Of a stretch of 64,000 bases of DNA, positions 46,642-56,879 are shown one piece after another; position 1 is the stretch's first letter, and the number at the start of each line of letters is the position of its first letter. The notes under the pieces are model-generated. The model was not told where the DNA came from. It was given only the letters and a program-made list of their open reading frames with translations, and did not search any database. Made by a program: the position numbers and the translations under genes. The stretch is taken from the NCBI GenBank assembly GCA_036897095.1, contig JAYMSP010000218.1, positions 1 through 64,000 of the forward strand. Direction: 5' to 3'. This DNA is from Plantago elongata. Its lineage: Eukaryota; Streptophyta; Magnoliopsida; Lamiales; Plantaginaceae.

Positions 46642-47290
46642 TTGATAAGTTCACTACTCTACCTTACTGCAAGCAGACCTGATATTCAATATGCAGTTGG
46701 TGTGTGTGCTAGATTTCACACAAATCCTATGCAATCACACTACAACATTGATATGAAGATATTGAGGTATGTTAAATGTACTTTAGAAGTTGGACTGTGG
46801 TATCCTAAAGAAAGTGGATTGAGTTAGGTTGGCTACTTAGATGTTGACTATGTTGGATCTATGCTTGAGAGGAAAAGTACTTCAAGAACATGTCAGTTTT
46901 TGGGCACTAGACTTATCTCATGGTTTAGCAAGAAGCAAAACTCAATTGGTACTTCTACCACAAAGGCTGAATATATTGTTGCTGGTTGTTGTGCTACTCA
47001 AATATTATGGATGCAACAACTCAGAGACTATGAATTCAATGAAGAGAAAACTCCCATTTCTATGACAACACAAGTGCTATTGTTATTACATAGAATCCCA
47101 AGTTCCATGCTAGAACAAAGCACATTGATGTTAGACACCACTTCATCAGAGACCATGTTGAGAAAGGCAATATAGAGATTCTAAAACTTGGTGCTGAAGA
47201 TCAACTTGCAGATATCTTCACTAAGCCACTCCAGGAAAGTAGATTTGTAAACTTAGGACTTAGTCTTAGATTAATGGAGTTGCCAAAAAA
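46642..47290 (+). pseudogene. Copia A RNase H
   Basis: L-L-Y-L-T-A-S-R-P-D-I-Q-Y-A-V-G-V-C-A-R-F and L-R-Y-V-K-C-T lead into R-K-S-T-S-R-T-C-Q-F-L-G, S-W-F-S-K-K-Q-N-S-I and T-K-A-E-Y-I-V-A-G-C-C, the conserved Copia RNase H blocks. The end shows L-A-D-I-F-T-K-P-L near 47,205-47,230. Confidence 0.85.
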
Positions 47291-47800
47291 CTGAAAAGTT
47301 CTAAATTTCTAAAAAAGAGTGAGTAAATACAAGAGTAAATGAATCATGTTTCTGAAACGGGTATTTAGGTAACCTATATGAAAAGAAGGATGTTAAGGTT
47401 TCTAAGACTTGACACTCAGAAAGACTAAGGTTTTATGGAAAAAAGGAAACCATAAAGGCTAGTTGGTATATAGTCCATATGTATATATAAAACCAGAACT
47501 CAATTACTATAGAGAGGCCAATATCCAGTGGTATTTTCTGAAAAAGGGAACTCATAAAACCATTTAAGTCATTAAATATAGGGGAACAAATAGTCCTACA
47601 AAGTACATATTTCTGAGAGTCATACATATCTAGGGTTTTGTGTTTTTACCTTTTTTATGATAAGTAACATAAAACAAGATTTGCTCTCTAAATGATAAGT
47701 CCAAAAGGTTTTCTTCTATCACAACTAACAGTGACTTATGGATATGTATTGCCAAAATTCATTAAGTGGACACGAGAATATTTGTTGATTGATATCATTG
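47291..47800 (+). other. Copia A spacer between pol and the additional ORF
   Basis: No coding sequence is visible in about 0.5 kb. The inverted-repeat match with the region upstream of copy B begins at its right end (about 47,790). Confidence 0.5.
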
Positions 47801-48213
47801 AAAAGATATTCAAACATAGCCCTTGATGAATAAACGTTTGATCTCAACGGGTGAGATTAAATTTCGACAAGCAATGCATGTTGCAAATATAGTCAAGACC
47901 CACTAAGCATTTAATGCAAAGTAGAAACGTATATAACATCGATACATTGTACACAGATATACATACGGAATTTCTATACATATGTTGTATCTATGTAATT
48001 TTTCACTTGCTATATATAAAGGATTCTGGTAAGTACACTTTTACCAAATCCGAAATTTCATTTTGCATCAAAACAACAAAAACTCTCTAAGTTTTTTCTG
48101 CAAATCCTTCTGTTAATCATATGTTCCTTGTTTAGTCTTCTGAAAAGATAGACTAAAATCTCTCGATTTAAAGCACTCTCGCCGATTACGTTATTCAAAA
48201 CTCTATATAAGAG
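47800..48213 (+). promoter_or_regulatory. Conserved leader and TATA box upstream of the additional ORF, copy A
   Basis: TATATATAAAGGA at 48,011-48,023 lies about 190 bp before the start codon at 48,214. The whole stretch is mirrored on the other strand upstream of copy B (51,996-52,430): shared words include AACGTTTGATCTCAACGGGT, CATTTAATGCAAAGTAGA and GAAAAGATAGACTAA, and the TATA box has the same sequence. Conservation of a TATA box and leader suggests the ORF has its own promoter instead of relying on LTR transcription. Confidence 0.6.
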
Positions 48214-49508
48214 ATGGCACCCAGAAAGACCTTTCCCAAGAATACAATTGCAACTTCTTTTGCTGAAAAGCAAGGAGAAAGAAACTTGCAAGTGTTGATC
48301 AAACGCTTGCTGGGTGATTTCAAACCAGAGGACTGGACTTCCAGCCTTAAAATGAATTGGGGAGCGAGCACATATGGATGCTCAGTATCTGACTGTTTCT
48401 ATATCCTCTACACCAGATAGGGCCTATGTCCTGAAGATGCTTGAAAAAGCCAGGATTATGAAATTCCTCACTGCTGCTCCTAGCGGCTTGTCACCGGTGG
48501 ATGTATTAGAGTTCTACAATAGCTCTACAATATACAAAAGGCTCAGTAATGGCGTTAAAGAAACGTACATTAAAAACAAAAGTCTAAGGTACTGAGATAG
48601 TACTGCACTGTAACAAGTTCTACAAAATCTTCTGATTGAAAAATCGCAACCAAGTTTTTGAGATAAATACAAGAGACAAATTTTTGAATGATGCTGTCAA
48701 AATCTTGTATGTGGAAGTTGCGAATGCCAAGATCAAAGATTGTTCTTCAACGTTCATTCTGGGAGACATAAGGACCAGGCATCTCTATGAGCACTGGAAT
48801 GTCTTAGCCAGCAAACTTCACTGTTGCTTCGATGGCAACAAAGGAGGCATTGATCAGATAAGCCTCGAACATTGGATGATGATGACTATTCTCCAAAAAC
48901 AGGTGAATGATAAGGAACACATCTTCAATTGGGGGTAAGTATGCATTTACCAAGTTCATCAACAGGGTCAAAGAGTTTGAACCCAAGATAGGCAAAGGTC
49001 GTGCTGACACCAAAGTAAACATGCAGTATGGCTTGAAGATGTGCTATCTTCTGGAGAAATGCGGAGTTGTGCTCAGATAGTACATGGACATCCCAGTAAC
49101 TAGTAGTATGTACACGCATGCTTATGAGGAAGCCTTGAAAAAGGCTGCCAAAGACGAGCTGGTTGCTCAGGCAGAAGGTGGATTTGAAGAGATCAATGTT
49201 GAGGTCCAAGTCACTAAGAAACCCAGGACTAAGACACCAAGAGCTAAGAAGAGTGTGCAAGTGGTACTTGTTGACACACAATCTTCAGAGAGGGCAACAG
49301 AGAATGTTGAAGCCCAACAACCCTTTCCCGTCCAAAAAGACTCCAGCTCAGAAAGGAGAACTTTGAGCATCGGAAAAATGCCAGATATGTACGGGAATGA
49401 CTTACATGACATTGATGAGTCTGTCCGAGACATTGATGAGGACTCAGATGATGACCTCCCACTCCAAGAGGTTCTCAAAAGATCACGGACATAGACTCAT
49501 GGTGGAGC
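48214..49508 (+). pseudogene. Additional ORF of the Copia family, copy A
   Basis: The start ATG is in TATAAGAGATGG, shared with copies B and C. Open parts include the N-terminus (M-A-P-R-K-T, later L-L-G-D-F-K-P-E-D-W), a central globular region (V-L-E-F-Y-N-S-S-T-I-Y, I-K-D-C-S-S-T-F-I-L-G-D-I-R-T-R-H-L-Y and S-L-E-H-W-M-M-M) and a tail rich in Lys, Glu, Asp (49,084-49,494). I see no signal peptide, transmembrane segment or furin-like site, so an envelope function is not supported. The central region is reminiscent of the Pfam putative plant transposon protein domain (PF20167); this is recalled, not computed. Function unknown. Fossil with several breaks. Confidence 0.65.
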
Positions 49509-49589
49509 AAAGGTTTCAAGTTAGTTTTGTTCAAACTTACTTGTGGTTATATGAGAATCAAAGAATTCTATGTGTTTCTAAGCTTACCC

Positions 49590-51995
49590 GTGTATCCACA
49601 CTAGGCTCATTTACTTAGATCTCTGGAGCAACCGGTGCTTCAGATACCATGGTCAGAGGAGTGGCTGCTTCCTCTTCAACCAATCTTTCTTCTCGAGCCT
49701 GAGAATAAAAATCAAATCATAATGCTTAGAAATATTATACAGAAAGGTGTTGGAAAGATATGTTTCTGAGAGTTTCGCTTACTTTCAAGTTAGGAAGCTC
49801 AGAATGAATTCTTTCAGTAATTGGAATAGTTTCTGGCAACCTTTCTGGAGAATTAGCCAAAGCGGTTGTGTCTATTTCCATAGGTGTTGTGGAGGTTGCA
49901 ACATTGTCCTCAGTCACCTTCAGAATGAACCTATTCGAAGAAGAAAAATATTTGATTAAGAAAGTTGATTTTTACAAGTTATTCATAAAAAACAAGATTC
50001 TTATTTTACATACCTCCACAACGTAAGGCTTAAAAACAATTTCTTTAGAAGGTTTTTCAATCTCTGGAATCTCTTGAGCTTGTAGTGTTGCCACCACTTC
50101 AACTACTTTCTCAGTTGGAGCCTGTAAAGAGACAATTATGAAGTTTGAAACACAAGATTTTTTATTAAGTACAAAATTGTTTATTTTCACAGACAATTGA
50201 CTACCTGTTTCACATGCTCTTGTTCTTGTGTTGCTGAGGATGAAGGAAACTCTTCTTCATTCAGAGGGGTGGGCAAAATTTCTTCCCCCTGATGTGATGT
50301 CTCCATGGAAGCCTGTTACAAAGGAAGTTTATGAGTAACTAGTTTAAAATTTATTCAAATGTTTCACAAGTAAGATATAGACTACTCTTGTTACCTGTGT
50401 ATCTTCAGGTACTGTGGCTTCCAAATAATGGCTTGAAGTTTTTGGTACTTCAGGCCTTTCCTCTATTTGAACATTCTGAGTTCCCGTCTCCGAAGGTTGA
50501 GGAACCTGCTCATGTGCAGGAATTTCTTCAACAATCAAGTCTGCTGGCAACTTGAATGTGGAAGCAATGTCAGAATCTTCCATCTTTATGTCATCCACAA
50601 CCAAGCCTTCTTATGCATGTTGGGGTGTGACGTCTTCAACTGACCTTTCTGGGATTGCATCTTCTGCAACCTTAGCTTTCTGGGTCAGAGAATCTTAGTT
50701 AGAGGCTCCACCATGAGTCTCTATCCGTGTTCTCTTGAGTACCATTTGAAGTGGCACATGATCCTCTAAGTTTATATAATTGTTTGGGACATACTCATCG
50801 ATTTGATTGAACTCATTCATAGATAGCTCTGGCATCTTGCCTAAGCTCAAGGATCTCCTATCTGAGTTGGAGTCTTTCTGGACTGGAAGGGGTCATTGTG
50901 CTTCAATATCTTGTGTTGCCCTTTCTGGTTGAGGAGTGTCATCAATGACTAGCTGTATCCTTTTCCTTGACCTAGGTTTGTTGGCCCTTGGTTTCTTAGC
51001 AATTTGGACCTCAACATGTATCTATCAAGATATTCCTTCTCCTTGAGCAACCAACTCATATTTGGAAAGCTTCTTCAAGGCTTCCTCATGAGCGTGCCGG
51101 TACATTGTGTTGGTCTTGGGATGTCCATGTGCTCTATGAGCAGAACTCCACATCTTTCTAAAATGTAGCAAATTTTCAAACCATAGTGCATATTTGACTT
51201 GGTGTCAGCACGGCCTTTGACGATTTTGGGTTTAAACTCATTGACCCTATTCACAAACTTCATGAAGAGATATTTACCCCAATTGAAGAGGTTATCTCTG
51301 TCATTTAGCTCTTTCTGGAGAATGTCATTATCATCCATCTCTTCAGACATATCTGGTCAATGCCTCCTTTATTGCCGTCCAAGCATCTGTGAAGGATGCT
51401 GGCCAACACATTTCAGTGCTCAAAGAGGTGTCTTGTTCTGATGTCTCCCAGAATGAAAGAAGAGGGACAGTCCTCAATCTTGTCATTCCCTGCTTCTTCA
51501 TACAACACTCTAACAAAACTATTCAAAGTCTTGTCTTTCGTGTAAATCTAACAATTTGTCCCATGATTTCTGAGACGGAAGATTTTGTAGAAAGAGTCAC
51601 AATCAAGATGTATTTCTACACCTTGAAACTGAGATTTGATGAATGTTTCCTAAACATTGTTCACAATCTTGGTGTAGTCTTGGGAAGAGTTTTAAGACTC
51701 TAAGACATCAACTGGAGACAATCCAGTAAGAGCAGCACAGGGGAACTTCTTGATGTGAGCCTTGGATAGCATCTTTACCACCATGTTCCTGTCTGGTGTG
51801 GAAGAGATAGCCACATTCAAGTATTTTTCAACCATATGTGCTCCCTAATTCATTTTGAGGCTGGAGGTTTAATCATTTTGGGTTGAAGTTACTCAACTAG
51901 CATTTGTTCAACACTTGCAAAACTTTTTCTCCTTGCTTTTCAGCAGAAGAAGCGGTCACAACTGAATTCTTGAATGAGGTCTTTCTGGGTGCCAT
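49590..51995 (-). pseudogene. Additional ORF of the Copia family, copy B, inverted
   Basis: The minus-strand start at 51,995 has the same M-A-P-R-K-T opening and TATAAGAG leader as copy A. The central blocks (51,350-51,075) contain L-F-N-W-G-K-Y and K-G-R-A-D-T-K. After the end of the part shared with copy A (about 50,690) the minus strand shows Pro/Glu/Val-rich coding blocks. They lie at about 50,394-50,604, 50,205-50,313, 50,014-50,122, 49,780-49,930 and 49,620-49,700, separated by about 80-bp intervals with GT..AG-like borders. These look like small introns. It is tail to tail with copy A. No pol or LTR is attached. Fossil with several breaks. Confidence 0.6.
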
Positions 51996-52430
51996 CTCTT
52001 ATATAGAGTACTGGATAATATTAGAGAAGAAGTGCTAGAATTCGAGAAAAATTAGTCTATCTTTTCAGAAGACTAAGCTAAAAACAGATGATTAGCATAA
52101 GGTTTTGCAGAAAACATAGAGAGTTTTTGATGTTTTTATGCAAGTGAAAATTTCGAATTTGGTAAAAGTGTTTGTCTTTTACAAGTATCCTTTATATATA
52201 TTGCAAGATAGAACTACATAGATACAACATACGTATAGAGATTCATTTTTGTATATGTGTACATTGCATCGGCGTGGTATACGTTTCTACTTTGCATTAA
52301 ATGCGAAGTGGGCCATGACTGTTATTGCAACAGGCATTACATGCCGAGATTTAATCTCACCCGTTGAGATCAAACGTTTATTTATCAAGGGTTATAGTTG
52401 AATATCTTATGTGAACTTGATATTGGGATC
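51996..52430 (-). promoter_or_regulatory. Leader and TATA box upstream of copy B
   Basis: On the minus strand TATATATAAAGGA lies at about 52,188-52,200, some 195 bp before the start codon, as in copy A. The match to copy A continues to about 52,430 and then ends, which marks the outer limit of the inverted repeat. Confidence 0.6.
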
Positions 52431-52693
52431 GGGAAAAAGAAAGTAATTCTTATGTGTTTGGTGAGGAGCCCACATACTACCTCGGGGTTGTTGGGAGCGA
52501 ACCATATAAAGTTCGTTATATGTCTTTTTATATATTTGGTTCGAGTTTGAGAGATACAATATTTTTGTTAAATGGCATGTATCAATTGCTAATTAACAAT
52601 TGCTAATTCTAGTTATTTAGAATTCCTGGAACCCGGAACTTACCAAAACCTTAGGCACGATTAAAGATTCCATAATTAGTTTCTAATTATTGT
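52431..52693. other. Unassigned spacer
   Basis: No gene and no recognised repeat. It holds a short internal duplication CAATTGCTAATTAACAATTG near 52,583-52,602. Confidence 0.4.
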
Positions 52694-52845
52694 ATATGGT
52701 TGTGTTCTCTTCAACTGAGCTTTACTGAATTGAACTGGACTGAACTGAACTGAAGTAAGGTATAAATTATAACTAAGTCTATTTGAACTAAAATAAACTT
52801 AACTGAACTGAAGTGATTTTTAGTTGAAGAGAACACATACTAACT
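52694..52845. mobile_element. MITE with GTGTTCTCTTCAACT inverted ends
   Basis: GTGTTCTCTTCAACT at 52,702-52,716 is the exact reverse complement of AGTTGAAGAGAACAC at 52,822-52,836. The unit of about 150 bp has an interior of repeated ACTGAACTGA words and no coding capacity. The exact ends and target duplication are uncertain, so the superfamily is left open. Confidence 0.7.
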
Positions 52846-53127
52846 CATTCTATCATGGAAAAGAACTCATTTTATTACATCAGTTAAATTCTAATCACTA
52901 ACTTAATCACAACATAAAATCAAGTATCACTAAAAAACTGAATATGTCTTCTCCAATTACATGCAAAGTCCAAATTCTATACAACATATTCAATTCATTA
53001 TTATAAAAAGCTATAATAACGACAACCAATATTTCTTCTTTATCTTATTTGCTTAAATTGAAACAAATCAATTAGCACTAACGGAAAATCAATATTTCTT
53101 CTTCCATGTATAATTTCTTTCATAATA
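52846..53127. other. AT-rich segment, probably part of copia D 5' LTR
   Basis: Gene-free. Together with 54,204-54,308 it flanks T2 and probably belongs to the 5' LTR of copia D, whose start I cannot fix. Confidence 0.35.
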
Positions 53128-54203
53128 GGGAAAATTACAAATGAGTCATACTCCTAAAAACTTCAAATACATTAGTCATACATAAAACAACATTCTACAA
53201 ATTAATTAAAACTTTTCTACAAATTAGTCATCTTCTTAATTTTAGTAACTTTTATATGCATCATTACCTTTTTCATGAAATCACATCCTCAATTACATAT
53301 CTAATTAAGTCATTCATTTTGGTAATTAAGATTCTTTCATAATAAAAAATTAATATTGCAAGATCTTCCAGCTCATTTCAACATTGAATTTTAAGCATTA
53401 TAAGCACTCATTTTAAAATAAGCAGGCATCACTGTATGAGAACCAAGCATCACCACTTAAGAATCAAGCATCACCACTCAAGAATCAAGAGTATTTTCTC
53501 TGTAAATAAATTGGACTACCTTCAAACTCAAGCTATCTCAATATATTTAAGCACCACAATTCATTACTACCAAGCATCGAATCATATTTATCAAGAAAGC
53601 ACCACAATTCATTGCTTCCAAGCATCACAATCATAACACACTGTAAATCTCAAACATGCTACAGACCAACAGAGTTGAATTAAACATAAATATTGTCATT
53701 ATTCATAAAAATCAAGTATGAAAACAAAATCAAGCATCTTTATTAAAAACAAAACAAGTATCTAATTAATCAAGTATCTTACTTCTACATTAAGCATCTT
53801 CAATAATAACGACCAAGCATCTTCATTGTAACTTAGGAAGGTGCTTGATGTCTTCATGAAGCTTGAATTGAAGGAATCGACTGAATTGAAGAGATCGATT
53901 GAGATGCTTGGATTGAAGGAAAGATGCTTGTCGGCGACGATGCTTGATTAGAAACGTGAATTTCTGGCCAAAAAGATCCATTTACCAAGTTAACTAAGAA
54001 GATGAAGGCAAACAATGGATTTAGTATCTCCCAAAATATGATTTTCTGTCCATAATTATGTTGATGTTTGTTTAGGAAGGTAAGAAGGTAAATTGGGGGC
54101 ATCTTTGAAAATCTAATTAAAATGTAATTAAATTGAGGAAAGATTACATGTATAACTAATAGATAGTAAAGTATTGGGAGACAGACTAATTTGTAATTCT
54201 CCC
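53128..54203. mobile_element. T2: non-autonomous Mutator-like DNA element
   Basis: Terminal inverted repeats begin GGGAAAATTACAAATGAGTC on the left and GGGAGAATTACAAATTAGTC on the reverse of the right end. The flanks are a perfect 9-bp target duplication TTCATAATA (53,119-53,127 and 54,204-54,212), the size typical of Mutator. It is 1,076 bp with no transposase. The interior carries an array of CAAGCATC motifs, in plus orientation on the left and mostly reversed on the right. Confidence 0.88.
53440..53950. repeat. CAAGCATC / GATGCTTG motif array in T2
   Basis: At least six exact CAAGCATC copies lie between about 53,445 and 53,820, with near-copies (AAGCATC, CAAGTATC). At least three GATGCTTG copies lie between about 53,905 and 53,945. 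The switch of orientation fits subterminal binding sites of a transposase. Confidence 0.75.
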
Positions 54204-54397
54204 TTCATAATACTCTATATTATCTTTCCCATCGACTCATTCACAGAGCTCGATTCATATCAGTAAAATGTATAGTAGTGTTTGAATTATCTTGTTGGTA
54301 TTTCGTCACATGGTATCAATCACCATGTCGAGATCCTAATTTCGATGTTCGATCCATTTGTTGATCATTCAACGATCTTCATCGTCAATTCGTATCC

Positions 54398-55300
54398 ATG
54401 GTGCATGACGATTCCTCCGATTCAGCTGGCTCTGGTACTGCAGCGACTGTTCAATGGCCTGCACCTAAAAATTCAAGAAATGATCCAACATCGCCCTATT
54501 TTCTTCATCACATTGATGTTATGGCCCGTGTCACCGGCGACATCTTTATTGGTGAAAACTATCTCACCTGGAGTACGACCTTCATTATGAATCTGAAGGT
54601 TAAAGACAAGGTTAGTTTCTTCGATAGCTCTCTTCCATGCACCACAAAGGAGACTCAACCCTTACACTATGTTTCTTGGCACAAAGCCAATAGCCTTGTT
54701 CAATCCTAGTTTAATCAATTTTGTTTCTCCTGGCATTCACGGTAGTTTACTTGATTTCATTACTGCTCAAGAAGTATGGGAACACTTGAAACTCCGTTAT
54801 GGTCGTAGTGATGGCACTCATATATTTCATTTGGAGAAATCTTTTGGATCCATCAGGTAGGGTTCACAGTCCATCACTACAATGTCTACAAAATCATCTG
54901 GGATGAATTTTTGGCTTTTCGACATCTCCCCAAGTGTTCTTGTGGAGCTAATTGTACCTGCAACATCCATTCGAACCTTATTAATAATCAACAATCTGAC
55001 TGTGTTGTCAAATTTCTTGTGGGTCTGCATGAATCTTATGCTCCCAGTCACAGCCAACTCTTGATTTGTACTCCAGTTTTGTCTCTGTCCAAGGTTTACT
55101 CCTTGTGTCTCGTGGAAGAAGGCCAAAGAGCTCTACAACATGCCATTGGTGAGCATATGGCCATGAATTTTGACACTGCTTCGGGTGCTAACGCAAGCAG
55201 ATTTTCTCATACTCAAAAATTTGGCAAAGTTGCAAACAAGCACTTTTGCTCTCGTTGTGAAAAACATGGCCACACCAAGGAAACTTTCTTTGTATAACAC
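54398..55300 (+). pseudogene. Copia D gag
   Basis: The start region reads S-P-Y-F-L-H-H-I-D-V and then G-E-N-Y-L-T-W-S. Later parts show L-K-L-R-Y-G-R-S-D-G, L-P-K-C-S-C-G-A-N-C-T-C and the knuckle C-S-R-C-E-K-H-G-H-T-K-E near 55,250-55,285. Together these are UBN2-type Copia gag features. Confidence 0.8.
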
Positions 55301-55589
55301 GACTACCCACCAGGTTGGAAGCCCAGGAATGAAACTTCTAAACCAAAGCAGCAGAATACTCGTTTTCAAAACGCTGCCAAGTCCACTACTAATGTTGCAT
55401 TGGTGCATAATGCATCTCCTGATAGCCTCCGGCTTTGACATTGATTCATACAATCAATTCCTTGAGTTTTAGAGATATCAAGCATCTCACAATTGTAATC
55501 TTTCATCAGCGCATTGTGCTACTACTAGTATTAATCTTCCACTCTCCAACAACCCAGGTATGGCTACATGCCTCTTTGTTAAGGTTAAA

Positions 55590-55911
55590 AAACAATCTTC
55601 TTCATGGATCTTAGATACTAGATCTTCTGACCATATAATTTGTGATATCAATCTTTTTTTTACTCCACCTATCAAGACTCATGTTTATATTCAGTTACCC
55701 ACTGGTGATCTTCACTTATGCTTCTCACATTGGTAGTGTGCAATTGTCACCTGATCTTATTCTACATCATGTTCTCTTTGCCCCCAAGTTTGTTTGTAAC
55801 TTGCTCTTAGTTTCCAATCTAACCCGGGATGGCAAATTTGACCTTCATTTCTCACGATCTAAATGCTTTAATTTATTTAGGATTTACTACACCAAAAGGA
55901 GACTACCTTAG
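55590..55911 (+). pseudogene. Copia D protease
   Basis: S-S-W-I-L-D-T-R-S-S-D-H-I is the position of the Copia protease active site, followed by V-Y-I-Q-L-P-T-G-D and a later stretch with L-H-H-V-L-F-A-P-K-F-V-C-N-L-L-L-V-S. It directly precedes integrase. Confidence 0.75.
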
Positions 55912-56860
55912 CTGAACTAAAGCATTGATTATATCATCTCAATAACCACCTCATTGCGCCTTCCTCTCCACATGTTCTCTCTGCTGCCAACAAAGTTCCT
56001 CCTGATATTTGGCATGCTCCTTTAGGACATATACCTTATGCTAAACTGTCCACACTTTGCTTACCTGATAAGATTCCATGTAATGAACAAACATATTTGG
56101 GATTTTGTCATTATTATAAGCAAAACGACTCATTTTTCCATCCCGTATTACTACTGCTTGTGTACCTTTTGAGCTTATACACATGGATATTTGGGGCCCA
56201 TTAAATGTTGTTTCTCGTGATAATTAAAGGCATTTCCTAACCATTGTTGATGACTATCCCGTTACACATGGATCTTCATGTTAGCACACAAATTTGATAC
56301 TCGAGCTCATATCATGGATTTCTGTAAAATGGTTCAAACTCAATTCGGCCATCATGTTAAAACCATCCGTACTGATAATGGACAAGAATTACTTTTTACC
56401 AATTTTTATGCATCTGAGGGTATTGTCCATCAACGTACCTGTACATACACACCACAACAAAATCGTGTGGTTGAATGCAATCAACAACATATTTTACAAG
56501 TTGCTAGATCTCTCATTTTACTTCTCTCCATTTACGATAATGGTCTTATAGTATTCTTGTTGGTGCTCATATTATCATTTGAATTACTTCAAATGATATG
56601 CAAGACCACATTCCTTATGAGAGACTTTACAACAAACATGTTGATTATAGTTACGTGCGAGTTTCTGATGCACAATGTTATGTTGCCACTATAAACACCA
56701 ATCGTGATAAATTTGCCCCTCGAGCTATGAAATGTATTTTTCTTGGTTATCATCTCGGTGTCAAAGATTATTAAGTGTTAGATTATCCACTAACCAAGTT
56801 TTTCTTTCCAGGGATCTTCTACTTGAAGAAACTATATTTCCATTACACAATACTTCTTTG
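55912..56860 (+). pseudogene. Copia D integrase
   Basis: A degraded zinc-binding part is followed by H-M-D-I-W-G-P, T-I-R-T-D-N-G-Q-E-L, Q-R-T-C-T-Y-T-P-Q-Q-N-x-V-V-E and later P-R-A-M-K-C-I-F-L-G-Y near 56,720-56,750. These are the canonical Copia integrase core blocks in order. Confidence 0.8.
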
Positions 56861-56879
56861 ACACTATAATCTAACTCTA

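Larger units (their letters stand above)
39848..49508 (+). mobile_element. Copia A: Ty1/Copia retrotransposon with an additional ORF
   Basis: Order: 5' LTR (39,848-41,321), primer site TGGTATCAGAGC (41,324), gag, protease, integrase, RT, RNase H (to about 47,290), an intergenic part with its own TATA box and an additional ORF (48,214-49,508). Protease-integrase before RT is the Copia order. A large ORF after pol and a long coiled-coil gag extension suggest the SIRE/Maximus branch; this is inference. No 3' LTR is visible where the sequence runs into copy B of the additional ORF. It is broken, with well over ten breaks. Confidence 0.85.

Noticed and set aside
48214-49508. Envelope gene of a retrovirus-like Copia element.
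   Set aside because: Position fits, but I see no signal peptide, transmembrane helix or cleavage motif. I call it only an additional ORF.
53440-53950. CRISPR-like array because of the repeated CAAGCATC.
   Set aside because: The motif is 8 bp with irregular spacing and both orientations, in a plant DNA transposon.
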